Shown here piece by piece: positions 1 to 6,174 of a stretch of 30,754 bases of DNA. Source of the DNA: a virus. The stretch is taken from the IMG/VR virus record IMGVR_UViG_3300008450_000282, positions 1 to 30,754 of that record, one strand, 5' to 3'. The position numbers and the translations under genes were made by a program. The notes beneath the pieces are model-generated. The model saw nothing but the letters and a program-made list of their open reading frames with translations, was not told the DNA's origin and ran no database searches. Every line of letters begins with the position of its first letter. Position 1 is the stretch's first letter.

Positions 1-2
1 TG

Positions 3-92
3 GCCTTGTGGCTTAACGAAACTCCCTTTGATCTCTACCCCGGTGATCGCGGCATCATTGTCAATGCTCTTTATGACCAAGCAAATCAATGA
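3..92 (+). CDS. 3' end of an unidentified small phage protein (partial)
   Basis: An open frame runs in from the left edge and ends at TGA 90-92. The visible 29 residues include LYPGDRGIIVNALYD and end in NQ. The stop overlaps the ATG of the next gene at 89 in an ATGA arrangement, which supports reality and this frame; the other two plus frames are less protein-like, and one is closed at once. The N-terminus is outside the window. No function can be assigned. Confidence 0.55.
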   Translation, partial: ALWLNETPFDLYPGDRGIIVNALYDQANQ

Positions 93-271
93 CTGACTTC
101 AAATTTGTGCCACTGAACAGCCTTGAGAATCGCCTCGGTGATGCCCTCGGCCTTGCCATTGCCATGATCCGCGACCCAAACACCGTGGACAATAAAACCA
201 TGGCTCAGATCGAAGCACCATTCCTTGAATGGTGCGATGGTCTCGTTGATGGAGGTCTACTCAATGACTGA
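89..271 (+). CDS. Small hypothetical phage protein (60 aa)
   Basis: Starts with an ATG that overlaps the upstream stop (ATGA) and encodes a 60-residue, mildly acidic, probably helical protein with no signal peptide or membrane segment. I recognise no domain. It belongs to the run of short early genes at the left of the window. A 12-bp sequence, TCAATGACTGAC, occurs at its start (86-97) and again at its end (261-272). A good GGAGG at 251-255 lies inside its last codons but precedes only a 9-codon frame (264-293), so that site may be a remnant of a lost downstream gene. Confidence 0.55.
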   Translation: MTDFKFVPLNSLENRLGDALGLAIAMIRDPNTVDNKTMAQIEAPFLEWCDGLVDGGLLND

Positions 272-314
272 CATCTTTCTGCCGCGCTCTTGAATTCCTG
301 CCCGATTAGTCAAC

Positions 315-503
315 ATGGATGAGCATTTCTACTCTTGGGAACTTCTGGATGCTGATGGTGAATGGCAAGCTGGTGGACAAGCCAACGCCCTTGAGGATGT
401 ACGGCGTGAGGGATACCGATACCTCATGCAGTACAACGCCGAAGCACCCCACAAGCTGGTCATCACAGAGCACATCACGCGGTTAGTGGCGGAGGTGGTG
501 TGA
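315..503 (+). CDS. Small hypothetical phage protein (62 aa)
   Basis: ATG start at 315, 62 residues, no recognised domain. The sequence is rich in aromatic and acidic residues (YSWELLDADGEWQ) and looks like a compact cytoplasmic protein. Its last codons (AEVV) are written by GGAGGTGGTG, which doubles as the ribosome-binding site of the next gene at 503, so the two are translationally coupled. The same arrangement recurs upstream of thyX at 5527. The overlapping minus-strand frame at 329-532 is a shadow. Confidence 0.6.
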   Translation: MDEHFYSWELLDADGEWQAGGQANALEDVRREGYRYLMQYNAEAPHKLVITEHITRLVAEVV

Positions 504-805
504 TGCGAATCAGAATCCAAGAGTCCGATCAACTAATGACCAAAGAACTTTCACCCGCTGCTAGAGCAGTTTTGCAGGCCGTAACACTGAAAAAATACGA
601 CGTACCGCCAGAAGGGCTTCCGGGGTTTGCCCTTGAAATGGCCCCGCTAATTGCGTCTGCGCTTCGTGGTCTAGTTGGGGGTAACGCTTACGAGGTGACC
701 GGGGGCGATGAAGGTTGGTACAGCTTGGTGGTTGATGTTGACGACATTTACGCTGCTGCCGACGAATTGGACGCGCTGATCGCAGAGCAGCTTGAAGCCC
801 AGTAG
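503..805 (+). CDS. LSPAA-type small hypothetical protein (100 aa)
   Basis: I chose ATG 503 because GGAGG at 491-495 lies seven bases upstream; a GTG at 500 or an internal ATG at 536 are alternatives. From the second methionine the protein reads MTKELSPAARAVLQAV, a start that also occurs in the next gene (MKPLSPAAQTVLDAC), so the two are related small helical proteins. The rest is Ala/Leu rich and acidic and ends in a helix (DELDALIAEQLEAQ). From memory this N-terminal pattern is common in cyanobacterial phages and some host proteins; its function is unknown. Confidence 0.65.
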   Translation: MRIRIQESDQLMTKELSPAARAVLQAVTLKKYDVPPEGLPGFALEMAPLIASALRGLVGGNAYEVTGGDEGWYSLVVDVDDIYAAADELDALIAEQLEAQ

Positions 806-822
806 TCAGACCAACTAAAACC

Positions 823-1119
823 ATGAGCGATTACACCGACATCATCGATTACTACTCATTACTGGCTATGCAGAATCCGGGCAAATGTGTTTACCACGCG
901 CCAATGAAGCCTTTGTCGCCTGCCGCTCAAACAGTTCTGGATGCTTGCCGGGATGCCGACGTTACCGATGCAGTGTCTATAGCTGCAGTTCTTCGTGCTG
1001 CGGTCACCTTGGTCAGCACTGATGAAAAATTAACCCGTCTAGGTGCTGAAGCCAATTACGCTATTGGATATGCGTTGTACCCACTTTTATCTATTGCGGA
1101 AGAGCTTGAATCGCTATGA
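823..1119 (+). CDS. LSPAA-type small hypothetical protein (98 aa)
   Basis: An ATG at 823 gives 98 residues, but the family-like segment MKPLSPAAQTVLDAC begins at an internal ATG at 904, which may be the true start (71 aa); neither has a convincing Shine-Dalgarno. Ala/Leu-rich helices follow, with the repeated idea of a hydrophobic AAVLRAAV helix. It is a sequence relative of the preceding gene. The stop overlaps the next start (ATGA at 1116), so it is read as part of the same early operon. Function unknown. Confidence 0.6.
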   Translation: MSDYTDIIDYYSLLAMQNPGKCVYHAPMKPLSPAAQTVLDACRDADVTDAVSIAAVLRAAVTLVSTDEKLTRLGAEANYAIGYALYPLLSIAEELESL

Positions 1120-1355
1120 CCGATGACCTCATCGACCGCCTCCGCAACGCCTACAAGTGCTGCAAGGACTGCGGCACCAAATACGGCGTTTATAGCGTTG
1201 GTTGCAGCAGTAGCTGGATCGGTAAATGCGATGTGTGCGACGCCGAGACCAGCGTTACTGAAACGCGAGACTACGCTTACCTGATTACTGGTATTCGCCG
1301 TGTGGAGGCTGCTCGCAAAAGCGCTGGGAGAAAAAGCGACCGCTTGCAGTCGTGA
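1116..1355 (+). CDS. Cys-rich small protein, probable zinc ribbon (79 aa)
   Basis: ATG 1116 overlaps the upstream stop. Cysteines at residues 15, 16 and 19 (CCKDCG) and 38 and 41 (CDVCD) form two CxxC knuckles about 20 residues apart, the spacing of a small zinc ribbon; C30 lies between them. The C-terminus is basic (RKSAGRKSDRLQ). This could be a DNA- or RNA-binding adaptor, but no family is recognised. It ends two bases before the stop of the convergent minus-strand helix-turn-helix gene. Confidence 0.65.
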   Translation: MTDDLIDRLRNAYKCCKDCGTKYGVYSVGCSSSWIGKCDVCDAETSVTETRDYAYLITGIRRVEAARKSAGRKSDRLQS

Positions 1356-1356
1356 G

Positions 1357-1566
1357 TCAGACCGCGTCGCCCTGATCCGGCTCGTGATCCTTGCCAGCTA
1401 CCTGATCACGAATTGTTTCATCATTGCGGGCGTCATTCGACACTGGGGGCCGAAGCGTCCGCAGAACACGCCCGTAAGGCACCTGCAATGCCCTGGCGAT
1501 GGCGGCACCGCTCATGCCACCACGATGCATGAAGAAGATCAGTTCTCGGTCGAAGGCTTCGGCCAT
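1357..1566 (-). CDS. Small helix-turn-helix DNA-binding protein
   Basis: This is the only well-supported minus-strand gene within the plus-strand early module. The segment RELIFFMHRGGMSGAAIARA followed by LQVPYGRVLRTL has the hydrophobic spacing and Gly turn of a resolvase/homeodomain-like helix-turn-helix (about residues 7-36); the C-terminal tail is polar and acidic. I used ATG 1566 (69 aa); a TTG at 1578 would add four residues. No good Shine-Dalgarno is visible for either. It is divergent from the gene at 1624, with an AT-rich spacer holding an 8-bp palindrome between them, so a local transcription regulator is a reasonable inference. Another possibility is a small terminase-like or recombination-directionality DNA binder. 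Confidence 0.6.
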   Translation of the reverse strand: MAEAFDRELIFFMHRGGMSGAAIARALQVPYGRVLRTLRPPVSNDARNDETIRDQVAGKDHEPDQGDAV

Positions 1567-1578
1567 GGAGCTGGACAA

Positions 1579-1623
1579 TTCGTGTAGGACTATGGTAGCC
1601 TTTATAGGTACCTTTATCCACTT
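1579..1623. promoter_or_regulatory. Divergent intergenic spacer with AGGTACCT palindrome
   Basis: The spacer between the divergent helix-turn-helix gene and the gene at 1624 contains two CCTTTAT copies (1599-1605 and 1611-1617) around a perfect 8-bp palindrome AGGTACCT (1606-1613). AT-rich hexamers such as TATGGT and TTTATA could serve as -10 elements. An operator or promoter here is inferred from position and symmetry only. Confidence 0.3.
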
Positions 1624-1788
1624 ATGACACCAGAAGAATTTCGGGACGCGCTAGTCCCAATCCGAGACCAGCTTGATCAGGTGCTCGGCAGGATTTACTG
1701 GCAAGACGGCATGGCGGAGCCATTCCTCGCGCTTCGCCACTCACTTGAAAACCTAAAGCTCGCTCGCGACTTATCTCATCGTGTCTGA
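1624..1788 (+). CDS. Small hypothetical helical protein (54 aa)
   Basis: A short frame begins MTPEEFRDALVPIRDQLDQV and ends at TGA 1786-1788, overlapping the GTG start of the exonuclease gene by eight bases. It is strongly charged and predicted helical, with no domain I can name. It is the first plus-strand gene after the divergent spacer, so it may be the leader gene of the recombination operon. Confidence 0.6.
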   Translation: MTPEEFRDALVPIRDQLDQVLGRIYWQDGMAEPFLALRHSLENLKLARDLSHRV

Positions 1789-2617
1789 TTACCACTCACA
1801 TCCGGCGCTATCAGCGTCAAAGCTCAAAACGATTATTAGCGGAACACCGCGTGACTACTGGGCTAAGCACGTCGATCCCGATCGCGCCGAGTTCAAGCCG
1901 ACTGATGCAATGCGTCAGGGCAGCTTGGTCGATTGCCTGATCACAGAGCCCCATGAGTACGCGACCAGGTATTTGGTTGCCCCGCAGTGTGATCGCCGCA
2001 CCAAGGAAGGAAAAGCGATCTGGACTGAGTTCCAGGCCGAAGCCGCCGGTCGCGAGGTGATCACGCGCGACTGGGAAGACAATGCACTGCGTGTCGTGGA
2101 AGCGCTGATGCGTGATCCAGATGCCGCGCCATTGCTAAGGGACGGCCAAGGTCAGGATCCACATTTCTGGCACGACAACCTGATGGAAGTCGACTGCCGG
2201 TATAAACCAGACGTGGAGCATCCCGATCGCGGGATCTTGGTTGACCTTAAAAAGGCACGGTCCGCGAGTCCCCGTATGTTTGCGGCGCAGTCGTATTCAC
2301 TGGCGTATGACCTGCAGATGGCGCATTACAGCGCCGGCTGGACGGATCGCTATGGCGCACCACCAGAACAGTGCATCCTGATTGCATATGAGTGGCAATG
2401 GCCGCACAACATCAGCGTCAACGTGCTGAGCGCTGACCTGATCGAGGAGGGCCACGTTAGGCGTGATGAGGCAATCACGCTCGTGAAACGCTGCATGGAA
2501 GCAGATCAGTGGCCATCGTGGGGCACGGTTGAGATGGATGTTCCACGCTGGGCGCATGCAGATGATCCTGCGAATGCGACCGATGCTGATGATCTCGAAC
2601 TGGAGGGTCTGGAATGA
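1781..2617 (+). CDS. RecE/exonuclease VIII-like PD-(D/E)XK nuclease
   Basis: 278 residues, GTG start overlapping the previous gene. The N-terminus (LSASKLKTI) and the core match the DUF3799/RecE-like family of phage 5'-3' double-strand exonucleases, which make 3' tails for single-strand annealing. The catalytic core is visible: E136 (MEVDCR), KPD with D144, and VDLK with D155 and K157, followed by YDLQMAHY (176-183), the Q-x-x-x-Y motif of the RecB-nuclease superfamily. The N-terminal GxxxHxxxxEP motif is altered: residues 47-57 read GSLVDCLITEP, with Asp51 where His is usual. No annealase of the RecT or Erf type is recognised next to it; the SSB-like gene downstream may cooperate. Confidence 0.85.
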   Translation: MSDYHSHPALSASKLKTIISGTPRDYWAKHVDPDRAEFKPTDAMRQGSLVDCLITEPHEYATRYLVAPQCDRRTKEGKAIWTEFQAEAAGREVITRDWEDNALRVVEALMRDPDAAPLLRDGQGQDPHFWHDNLMEVDCRYKPDVEHPDRGILVDLKKARSASPRMFAAQSYSLAYDLQMAHYSAGWTDRYGAPPEQCILIAYEWQWPHNISVNVLSADLIEEGHVRRDEAITLVKRCMEADQWPSWGTVEMDVPRWAHADDPANATDADDLELEGLE

Positions 2618-3387
2618 ACAGGCCAGCACCTGGAGAGATGATCGCCGTTTGGTTTTCGTGCGGCGCCGCTAGCGCAGTCGCCGCCAAGCAAACAATTGAA
2701 AAATATGGCAATACTAATTTAATAAAAATAATCAACAATCCAGTTGCGGAAGAAGACGAAGACAACCGCCGTTTTTTAGTCGATGTTGCAAATTGGCTTA
2801 ACTACCCAATAGAAACGGCAATTAACTCCAACTTCCCTTCCGCATCGGCTGTTGAGGTTTGGAGCAAAAGGAAGTTCATGTCTGGTCCGCTTGGCGCTCC
2901 TTGCACTATTGAATTAAAAAAACATGCTAGGCAGCAATGGGAGGCAGTCAATAGGCCAGACTGGCATGTACTTGGGTTCACCTATGAAGAAGCGCATCGC
3001 TTTGATCGTTTTATCCAAACAGAGCGCTCAAATGTATTGCCAATTTTAATAGACAATAAAATCACCAAACAAAATTGTTTTGACATTCTATTGAGCGCTG
3101 GCATCCAGCTTCCGCGCATTTATGCACTTGGCTACCCAAATGCCAATTGCATTGGATGTGTAAAAGCTACATCTCCGACCTATTGGAATCATGTTCGCGA
3201 AAAGCATCCCGCCATTTTTGAGCAACGCGCTAAGCAATCGCGTCAAATTGGCGCCAAGCTTGTCCGTGTTAACAATCAACGAATTTTCCTTGACGAACTG
3301 GACCCAAGTCACATGGGAAGGCCGATGAAGAACTATGACTTTGAATGCGGAATTTTTTGCGAAGAACGCAACGGAGGTGTGGAATGA
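2614..3387 (+). CDS. PAPS reductase-like / PP-loop ATPase superfamily protein
   Basis: 257 residues, ATG overlapping the exonuclease stop, with GGAGG about eight bases upstream. An N-terminal FSCGAAS (residues 14-20) is a PP-loop pyrophosphate-binding motif in which the usual SGGxxS reads SCGAAS. C97, C179xxC182 and C245/C249 form a conserved-looking cysteine set that could hold metal or an Fe-S cluster. This matches phage proteins labelled phosphoadenosine phosphosulfate reductase-like. Members of the superfamily include assimilatory reductases, DndC of DNA phosphorothioation and tRNA thiolases; which reaction applies here is unknown, and no other dnd genes are present. Base composition is far more AT-rich than its neighbours, suggesting recent acquisition. 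Confidence 0.75.
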   Translation: MNRPAPGEMIAVWFSCGAASAVAAKQTIEKYGNTNLIKIINNPVAEEDEDNRRFLVDVANWLNYPIETAINSNFPSASAVEVWSKRKFMSGPLGAPCTIELKKHARQQWEAVNRPDWHVLGFTYEEAHRFDRFIQTERSNVLPILIDNKITKQNCFDILLSAGIQLPRIYALGYPNANCIGCVKATSPTYWNHVREKHPAIFEQRAKQSRQIGAKLVRVNNQRIFLDELDPSHMGRPMKNYDFECGIFCEERNGGVE

Positions 3388-3932
3388 ATTTTGATGAGCT
3401 GTATCCGGGCCGCTTTTTGAAAGCTGGCCTGATCCCGAATGGGAAGGCAAATTACACCATCAAATCTGTTGCGAAGGAGCAGATCGAAGGCGAGCGCGGT
3501 CTTGAGGACAAGGTCGTGATGTCTTTCGAGGAGACGGCGCTTCAGTTGGTGCTACCGAAGGTCAATGCTGTTGCGATCCGCGCCATGTTTGGCAGCGATG
3601 TGCAGCAGTGGATCGGCAAGCGCGTGACGCTGTATGCGACGACGGATATCATGCCGTTTCCGAAGCGCAGGAATGAACCCTGCATTCGCGTATTTGGCAG
3701 TCCTGATATCCGCGAACAGGTGGTGTGCGAGTGGCAGCCACCAAAACGGCGAAAGCTGGTGCAAACGCTGCAGCCGACTGGGTATTACGTGACAGCGTGG
3801 AATGCGATCCAGCAGGCGACACCGGATCAGATGCCGGCGATGCGCAAACGAGTGGATCAGCTTACTGCGCAGGGCGAGCTAACTGCTGAGGAAGCAGCGC
3901 AATTGGTTGCTGCAATCGAGGCAAGAGTGTAG
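3384..3932 (+). CDS. Conserved phage hypothetical protein of the recombination block (182 aa)
   Basis: ATG 3384 overlaps the previous stop and follows GGAGG, which is why I prefer it to the upstream in-frame start at 3345. The N-terminal 110 residues are beta-rich, with motifs FEETALQLVLPKVNA, WIGKRVTLYAT and PCIRVFGSPDI; the C-terminal 60 residues are a helical domain (TPDQMPAMRKRVDQL). I recognise this as a protein often seen beside phage exonuclease and ssb genes but know no proven function. An OB-like DNA-binding or accessory recombination role is plausible from shape and context only. Confidence 0.7.
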   Translation: MNFDELYPGRFLKAGLIPNGKANYTIKSVAKEQIEGERGLEDKVVMSFEETALQLVLPKVNAVAIRAMFGSDVQQWIGKRVTLYATTDIMPFPKRRNEPCIRVFGSPDIREQVVCEWQPPKRRKLVQTLQPTGYYVTAWNAIQQATPDQMPAMRKRVDQLTAQGELTAEEAAQLVAAIEARV

Positions 3933-3963
3933 TCTGTTTATCGAGTGCGTTTTATTTTGCGTT

Positions 3964-4296
3964 ATGTCGGAGTTCGAGAAAATGTCAGTCGACGAGGCGT
4001 GCAGTCGCATCGTCCGTCGCAGCAAGACCACGCCTCTGCGCGAGGAGATTCTCGCCATGCAGGCAGGTGACGCGATCTCCGTTTCGTTCTATAATTCGGA
4101 AACGGGCGAGGGGTACAAGCCGACCACGATCGCCCAGGTCGTCAGCCAGATGTCGAAAGACGGTGAGCTGCGATATTCGATGCGCAAGAACACGGACGGC
4201 GACGGCTGTTATGTGATGTGCATCGCAAAAACCCCTGAGGATGCATTGCGTCCGAAGCGTGGTCGGAAGCCCAAAATCGAGGAGACAGTCTCTTGA
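3964..4296 (+). CDS. Small protein with AT-hook-like basic tail (110 aa)
   Basis: ATG 3964 is preferred over the in-frame extension to 3907, which overlaps the previous gene and reads like untranslated sequence. The body is mixed alpha/beta (DEACSRIVRRSKTTPLREEI); the C-terminus carries PKRGRKPK, close to the AT-hook core that binds the minor groove of AT-rich DNA. It lies between the recombination protein and the SSB-like gene, and its TGA overlaps the next TTG start. A DNA-binding role is inferred from the tail and the neighbours. Confidence 0.65.
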   Translation: MSEFEKMSVDEACSRIVRRSKTTPLREEILAMQAGDAISVSFYNSETGEGYKPTTIAQVVSQMSKDGELRYSMRKNTDGDGCYVMCIAKTPEDALRPKRGRKPKIEETVS

Positions 4297-4712
4297 CTTT
4301 TACCGCTAGTGGCGCGCTGTTTCAACAGACCGCAGAGCAACTTCAACAGCGTCTTGGTGATCGTTACGATGCATCCAAGAATTACCCGCAATATGACGGG
4401 ATTATGAACATCCCGGCTGATCAAGCGTATGCGCTTGCTCAGTACCTGATGAACGGGCAACCGATTGGTGAGCGGCAGGAGATTCCGATTCGGATCTCTG
4501 GCTGGAAAAAGCAGTCTCAGGCTGGCAAGCCGTATCTGAGCTTGAGCTTCAAGCCGGATTCGCGTGTGCAGCAGGTGGCACCGGCTCCGGTGGCGCCGCC
4601 CGCCCCTGCTCCCGTGGCTGCACCTCCCGCTGTAGTGCAACAGGCTGCTCAACAGGTGGCGACTGCGTTTAACGGCGTGGTCACCGACTTCGACGCAGAG
4701 ATCCCCTTCTGA
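4293..4712 (+). CDS. Probable single-stranded DNA-binding protein (SSB-like acidic tip)
   Basis: 139 residues from TTG 4293, which overlaps the upstream stop (TTGA) and has GGAGA eight bases before it. The middle contains a beta segment with GWKKQSQAGKPYLSLSFKPD, followed by a Pro/Ala/Val/Gln-rich linker (residues 98-125) and the terminus DFDAEIPF. That terminus closely mimics the conserved acidic tip of bacterial SSB (DFDDDIPF), which recruits replication and repair proteins. Canonical SSB OB-fold motifs are not obvious, so I call it an SSB-like protein by architecture: DNA-binding body, flexible linker, acidic tip. It probably protects single strands produced by the RecE-like nuclease. Confidence 0.7.
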   Translation: MTFTASGALFQQTAEQLQQRLGDRYDASKNYPQYDGIMNIPADQAYALAQYLMNGQPIGERQEIPIRISGWKKQSQAGKPYLSLSFKPDSRVQQVAPAPVAPPAPAPVAAPPAVVQQAAQQVATAFNGVVTDFDAEIPF

Positions 4713-4719
4713 TCAGACT

Positions 4720-4741
4720 GGGGGTGGCGCATGCTGCCCCC
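4720..4741 (+). terminator. GC-rich hairpin after the SSB-like gene
   Basis: Eight bases after the ssb-like stop, GGGGGTGGC (4720-4728) can pair with GCTGCCCCC (4733-4741) around a GCAT loop, giving nine pairs including two G-U wobbles. The following sequence TTACTTC is only weakly U-rich, so this may be a partial terminator or a 3'-end stabiliser that sets SSB-like expression apart from downstream genes. Confidence 0.4.
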
Positions 4742-4756
4742 TTACTTCACACAATT

Positions 4757-5179
4757 ATGGAATTTACCTTCAACAGCAAATCTCTAGACCGTCAGGTCAC
4801 ACTTCATCAGATCCACGAGCTTTCAACGGAAGACGCCCGCAAGCTGCACGCAGAGCTTGTGATTGCCGTCCAAGCAATGGACGACAAAGTGAACGAAGCG
4901 CAAATCGCCGCCCAAGTATCTGGCATCCCAGCCGACAAGGACTGGATCCACCGCGTTAAGAAAAAGCGTCGCATCTGCGTTGCCTTCGCCACACAGGTGA
5001 AGACTTTGATGGATTCAGCGCAGCCGACCACGCAACCAGCTTCCTTCCAGGGCGCTTACATGCGCAGGCTGGAAGAGCTGCTGCTTGAAGAACTCGGCAC
5101 TACTGTTTACGACGAGATCAAGGCCGAGGCTCGTGATCTTGCTCTTGCAGATCTTGGAGCGCCAGTTCTAGGCGCATGA
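4757..5179 (+). CDS. Hypothetical early protein, helical (140 aa)
   Basis: ATG 4757 gives MEFTFNSKSLDRQV; an in-frame GTG at 4724 would place the start inside the strong hairpin and is less likely. The protein is almost wholly helical and charged, with a basic patch VKKKRRICVAF in the middle and an acidic C-terminal helix, so it may form a coiled coil. No family is recognised. It follows the SSB-like gene and precedes a gap of about 150 bp. Confidence 0.65.
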   Translation: MEFTFNSKSLDRQVTLHQIHELSTEDARKLHAELVIAVQAMDDKVNEAQIAAQVSGIPADKDWIHRVKKKRRICVAFATQVKTLMDSAQPTTQPASFQGAYMRRLEELLLEELGTTVYDEIKAEARDLALADLGAPVLGA

Positions 5180-5267
5180 TTTCGTAAACTGCTTGCTGAA
5201 GCAGGTTTTGGTACATCACGCAGGAGCGGAAGAGGCTAGCTTCACGTTCCGTCATCGACCGAGCCAT
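5118..5267 (-). CDS. Possible small antisense-strand gene (49 aa)
   Basis: In the only sizeable early-region gap, a minus-strand frame begins MARSMTEREASLFRSCVMY and continues as a charged helix (MRLELALQDLQEQ), stopping at TGA 5120-5118. It overlaps the end of the plus-strand gene by 62 bases. An AGGAG on the minus strand lies about 16 bases upstream, too far to be convincing. The peptide reads more like a real helical protein than a shadow, but support is modest. Confidence 0.3.
   Translation of the reverse strand: MARSMTEREASLFRSCVMYQNLLQQAVYEIMRLELALQDLQEQDHEPRP
5189..5210 (+). terminator. Weak hairpin with T-tract after the gene ending at 5179
   Basis: CTGCTT (5189-5194) pairs with AAGCAG (5199-5204) around GCTG, followed by GTTTTG. 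The 6-bp stem is short, and the sequence is also inside the putative minus-strand frame, so this is a marginal terminator candidate. Confidence 0.25.
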
Positions 5268-5295
5268 GAGCTCATGCTGCAGCTCCTGCTCGGGT

Positions 5296-5329
5296 TAAAT
5301 GTTGTTTTTAATCCATTTCATTTTTGATT
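5296..5329 (+). promoter_or_regulatory. AT-rich stretch upstream of 5330, possible promoter
   Basis: The bases before ATG 5330 are unusually AT-rich for this region. TTGTTT at 5302-5307 and TTTAAT at 5307-5312 resemble -35 and -10 hexamers, but they overlap each other and no correctly spaced pair is clear. It could start the thyX gene group; the evidence is composition and position only. Confidence 0.2.
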
Positions 5330-5542
5330 ATGCACTGGATTGAGGAAGACGCTGGCAAAACACAGCACGGGGAAGGGATCAGCAGGGCGCCAGCAGGTGT
5401 CAAAACAAAAATGTTCCTTCTAATGGTAAAACAACCAGGCGCAAGGCCAATGAAATTCAGCATTCCAGCAGAATCACCTGCGCGCGCGAAACAATATGCG
5501 GCTGCGCGTTGGCCGCTAGCTCAGGTGGAGGTGGTGAAGTGA
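5330..5542 (+). CDS. Small hypothetical protein upstream of thyX (70 aa)
   Basis: ATG 5330 (a TTG at 5324 would add two residues). The C-terminal half looks like a small beta-alpha domain (MFLLMVKQPGARPMKFSIPA then an Ala-rich helix). The final codons contain GGAGG (5527-5531), the ribosome-binding site of thyX, and its TGA overlaps the thyX GTG. It is therefore co-translated with thyX. No family recognised. Confidence 0.55.
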   Translation: MHWIEEDAGKTQHGEGISRAPAGVKTKMFLLMVKQPGARPMKFSIPAESPARAKQYAAARWPLAQVEVVK

Positions 5543-6174
5543 GCCGCGTCAGCTTGGTGCATTGCACGCCGGATGCGGAGAAGCTGATCGTGCGTATGGC
5601 GCGCGTATCCAATCCAGCGAATCAGGAGAACGACGAGACAGCGCCTCGGCTGCTGCGTTACCTGATCAAGCATGCCCATTATTCGCCGTTTGAAATGGCG
5701 ACAATGTGCGTAAAGATCGAGACTGAGCGCGATATCGCAGCTCAGATCCTTAGGCATCGTTCATTTTTCTATCAAGAATTTAGCCAAAGGTACGCAAAGA
5801 CTGCTCCAGCAGAGTGTCCGCATCTGCGCTTGCAGGACAACAAGAACAGGCAAAACAGCTTGGACGAACTGGACGAGAAGACGCAGGCGTACTGGGCAAA
5901 TAAAACCGCTCAGGCAATCATGCAGAGCTACAGCCTTTACGAGCAAATGCTCGAGGAGGGCATTGCGAAGGAAACAGCACGCCGGATTCTGCCGCTTTGT
6001 ACCCCGACGACGCTATACATGCATTCCACACTCCGATCGTGGCTGCATTACATACAGCTTCGGTCTGGCCCAGAAACCCAGCTCGAGCACCGCGAAGTAG
6101 CCCTAGCTTGCCGCGATATCTTCACCGAACAATTCCCTGTTATCGCGGAGGCAGCATTCGGTGAGATGCCCTAG
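5539..6174 (+). CDS. thyX: FAD-dependent thymidylate synthase ThyX
   Basis: 211 residues from GTG 5539, chosen because GGAGG lies seven bases upstream and the start overlaps the previous stop (GTGA). The diagnostic ThyX signature RHRX7S is present as RHRSFFYQEFS (residues 72-82), followed by QRY; the C-terminal region has ETARRILP (145-152), the conserved SWLHYIQLR and QLEHR. ThyX makes dTMP from dUMP using FAD, NADPH and methylenetetrahydrofolate. With the dNMP kinase and dCTP deaminase in this window it supplies thymidine nucleotides for phage replication. Length is normal for the family. Confidence 0.95.
   Translation: MSRVSLVHCTPDAEKLIVRMARVSNPANQENDETAPRLLRYLIKHAHYSPFEMATMCVKIETERDIAAQILRHRSFFYQEFSQRYAKTAPAECPHLRLQDNKNRQNSLDELDEKTQAYWANKTAQAIMQSYSLYEQMLEEGIAKETARRILPLCTPTTLYMHSTLRSWLHYIQLRSGPETQLEHREVALACRDIFTEQFPVIAEAAFGEMP

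Noticed and set aside
1300-1587. Plus-strand 95-aa frame over the HTH gene
   Set aside because: The minus strand shows a clear helix-turn-helix; the plus frame contains no motif and overlaps the preceding gene.
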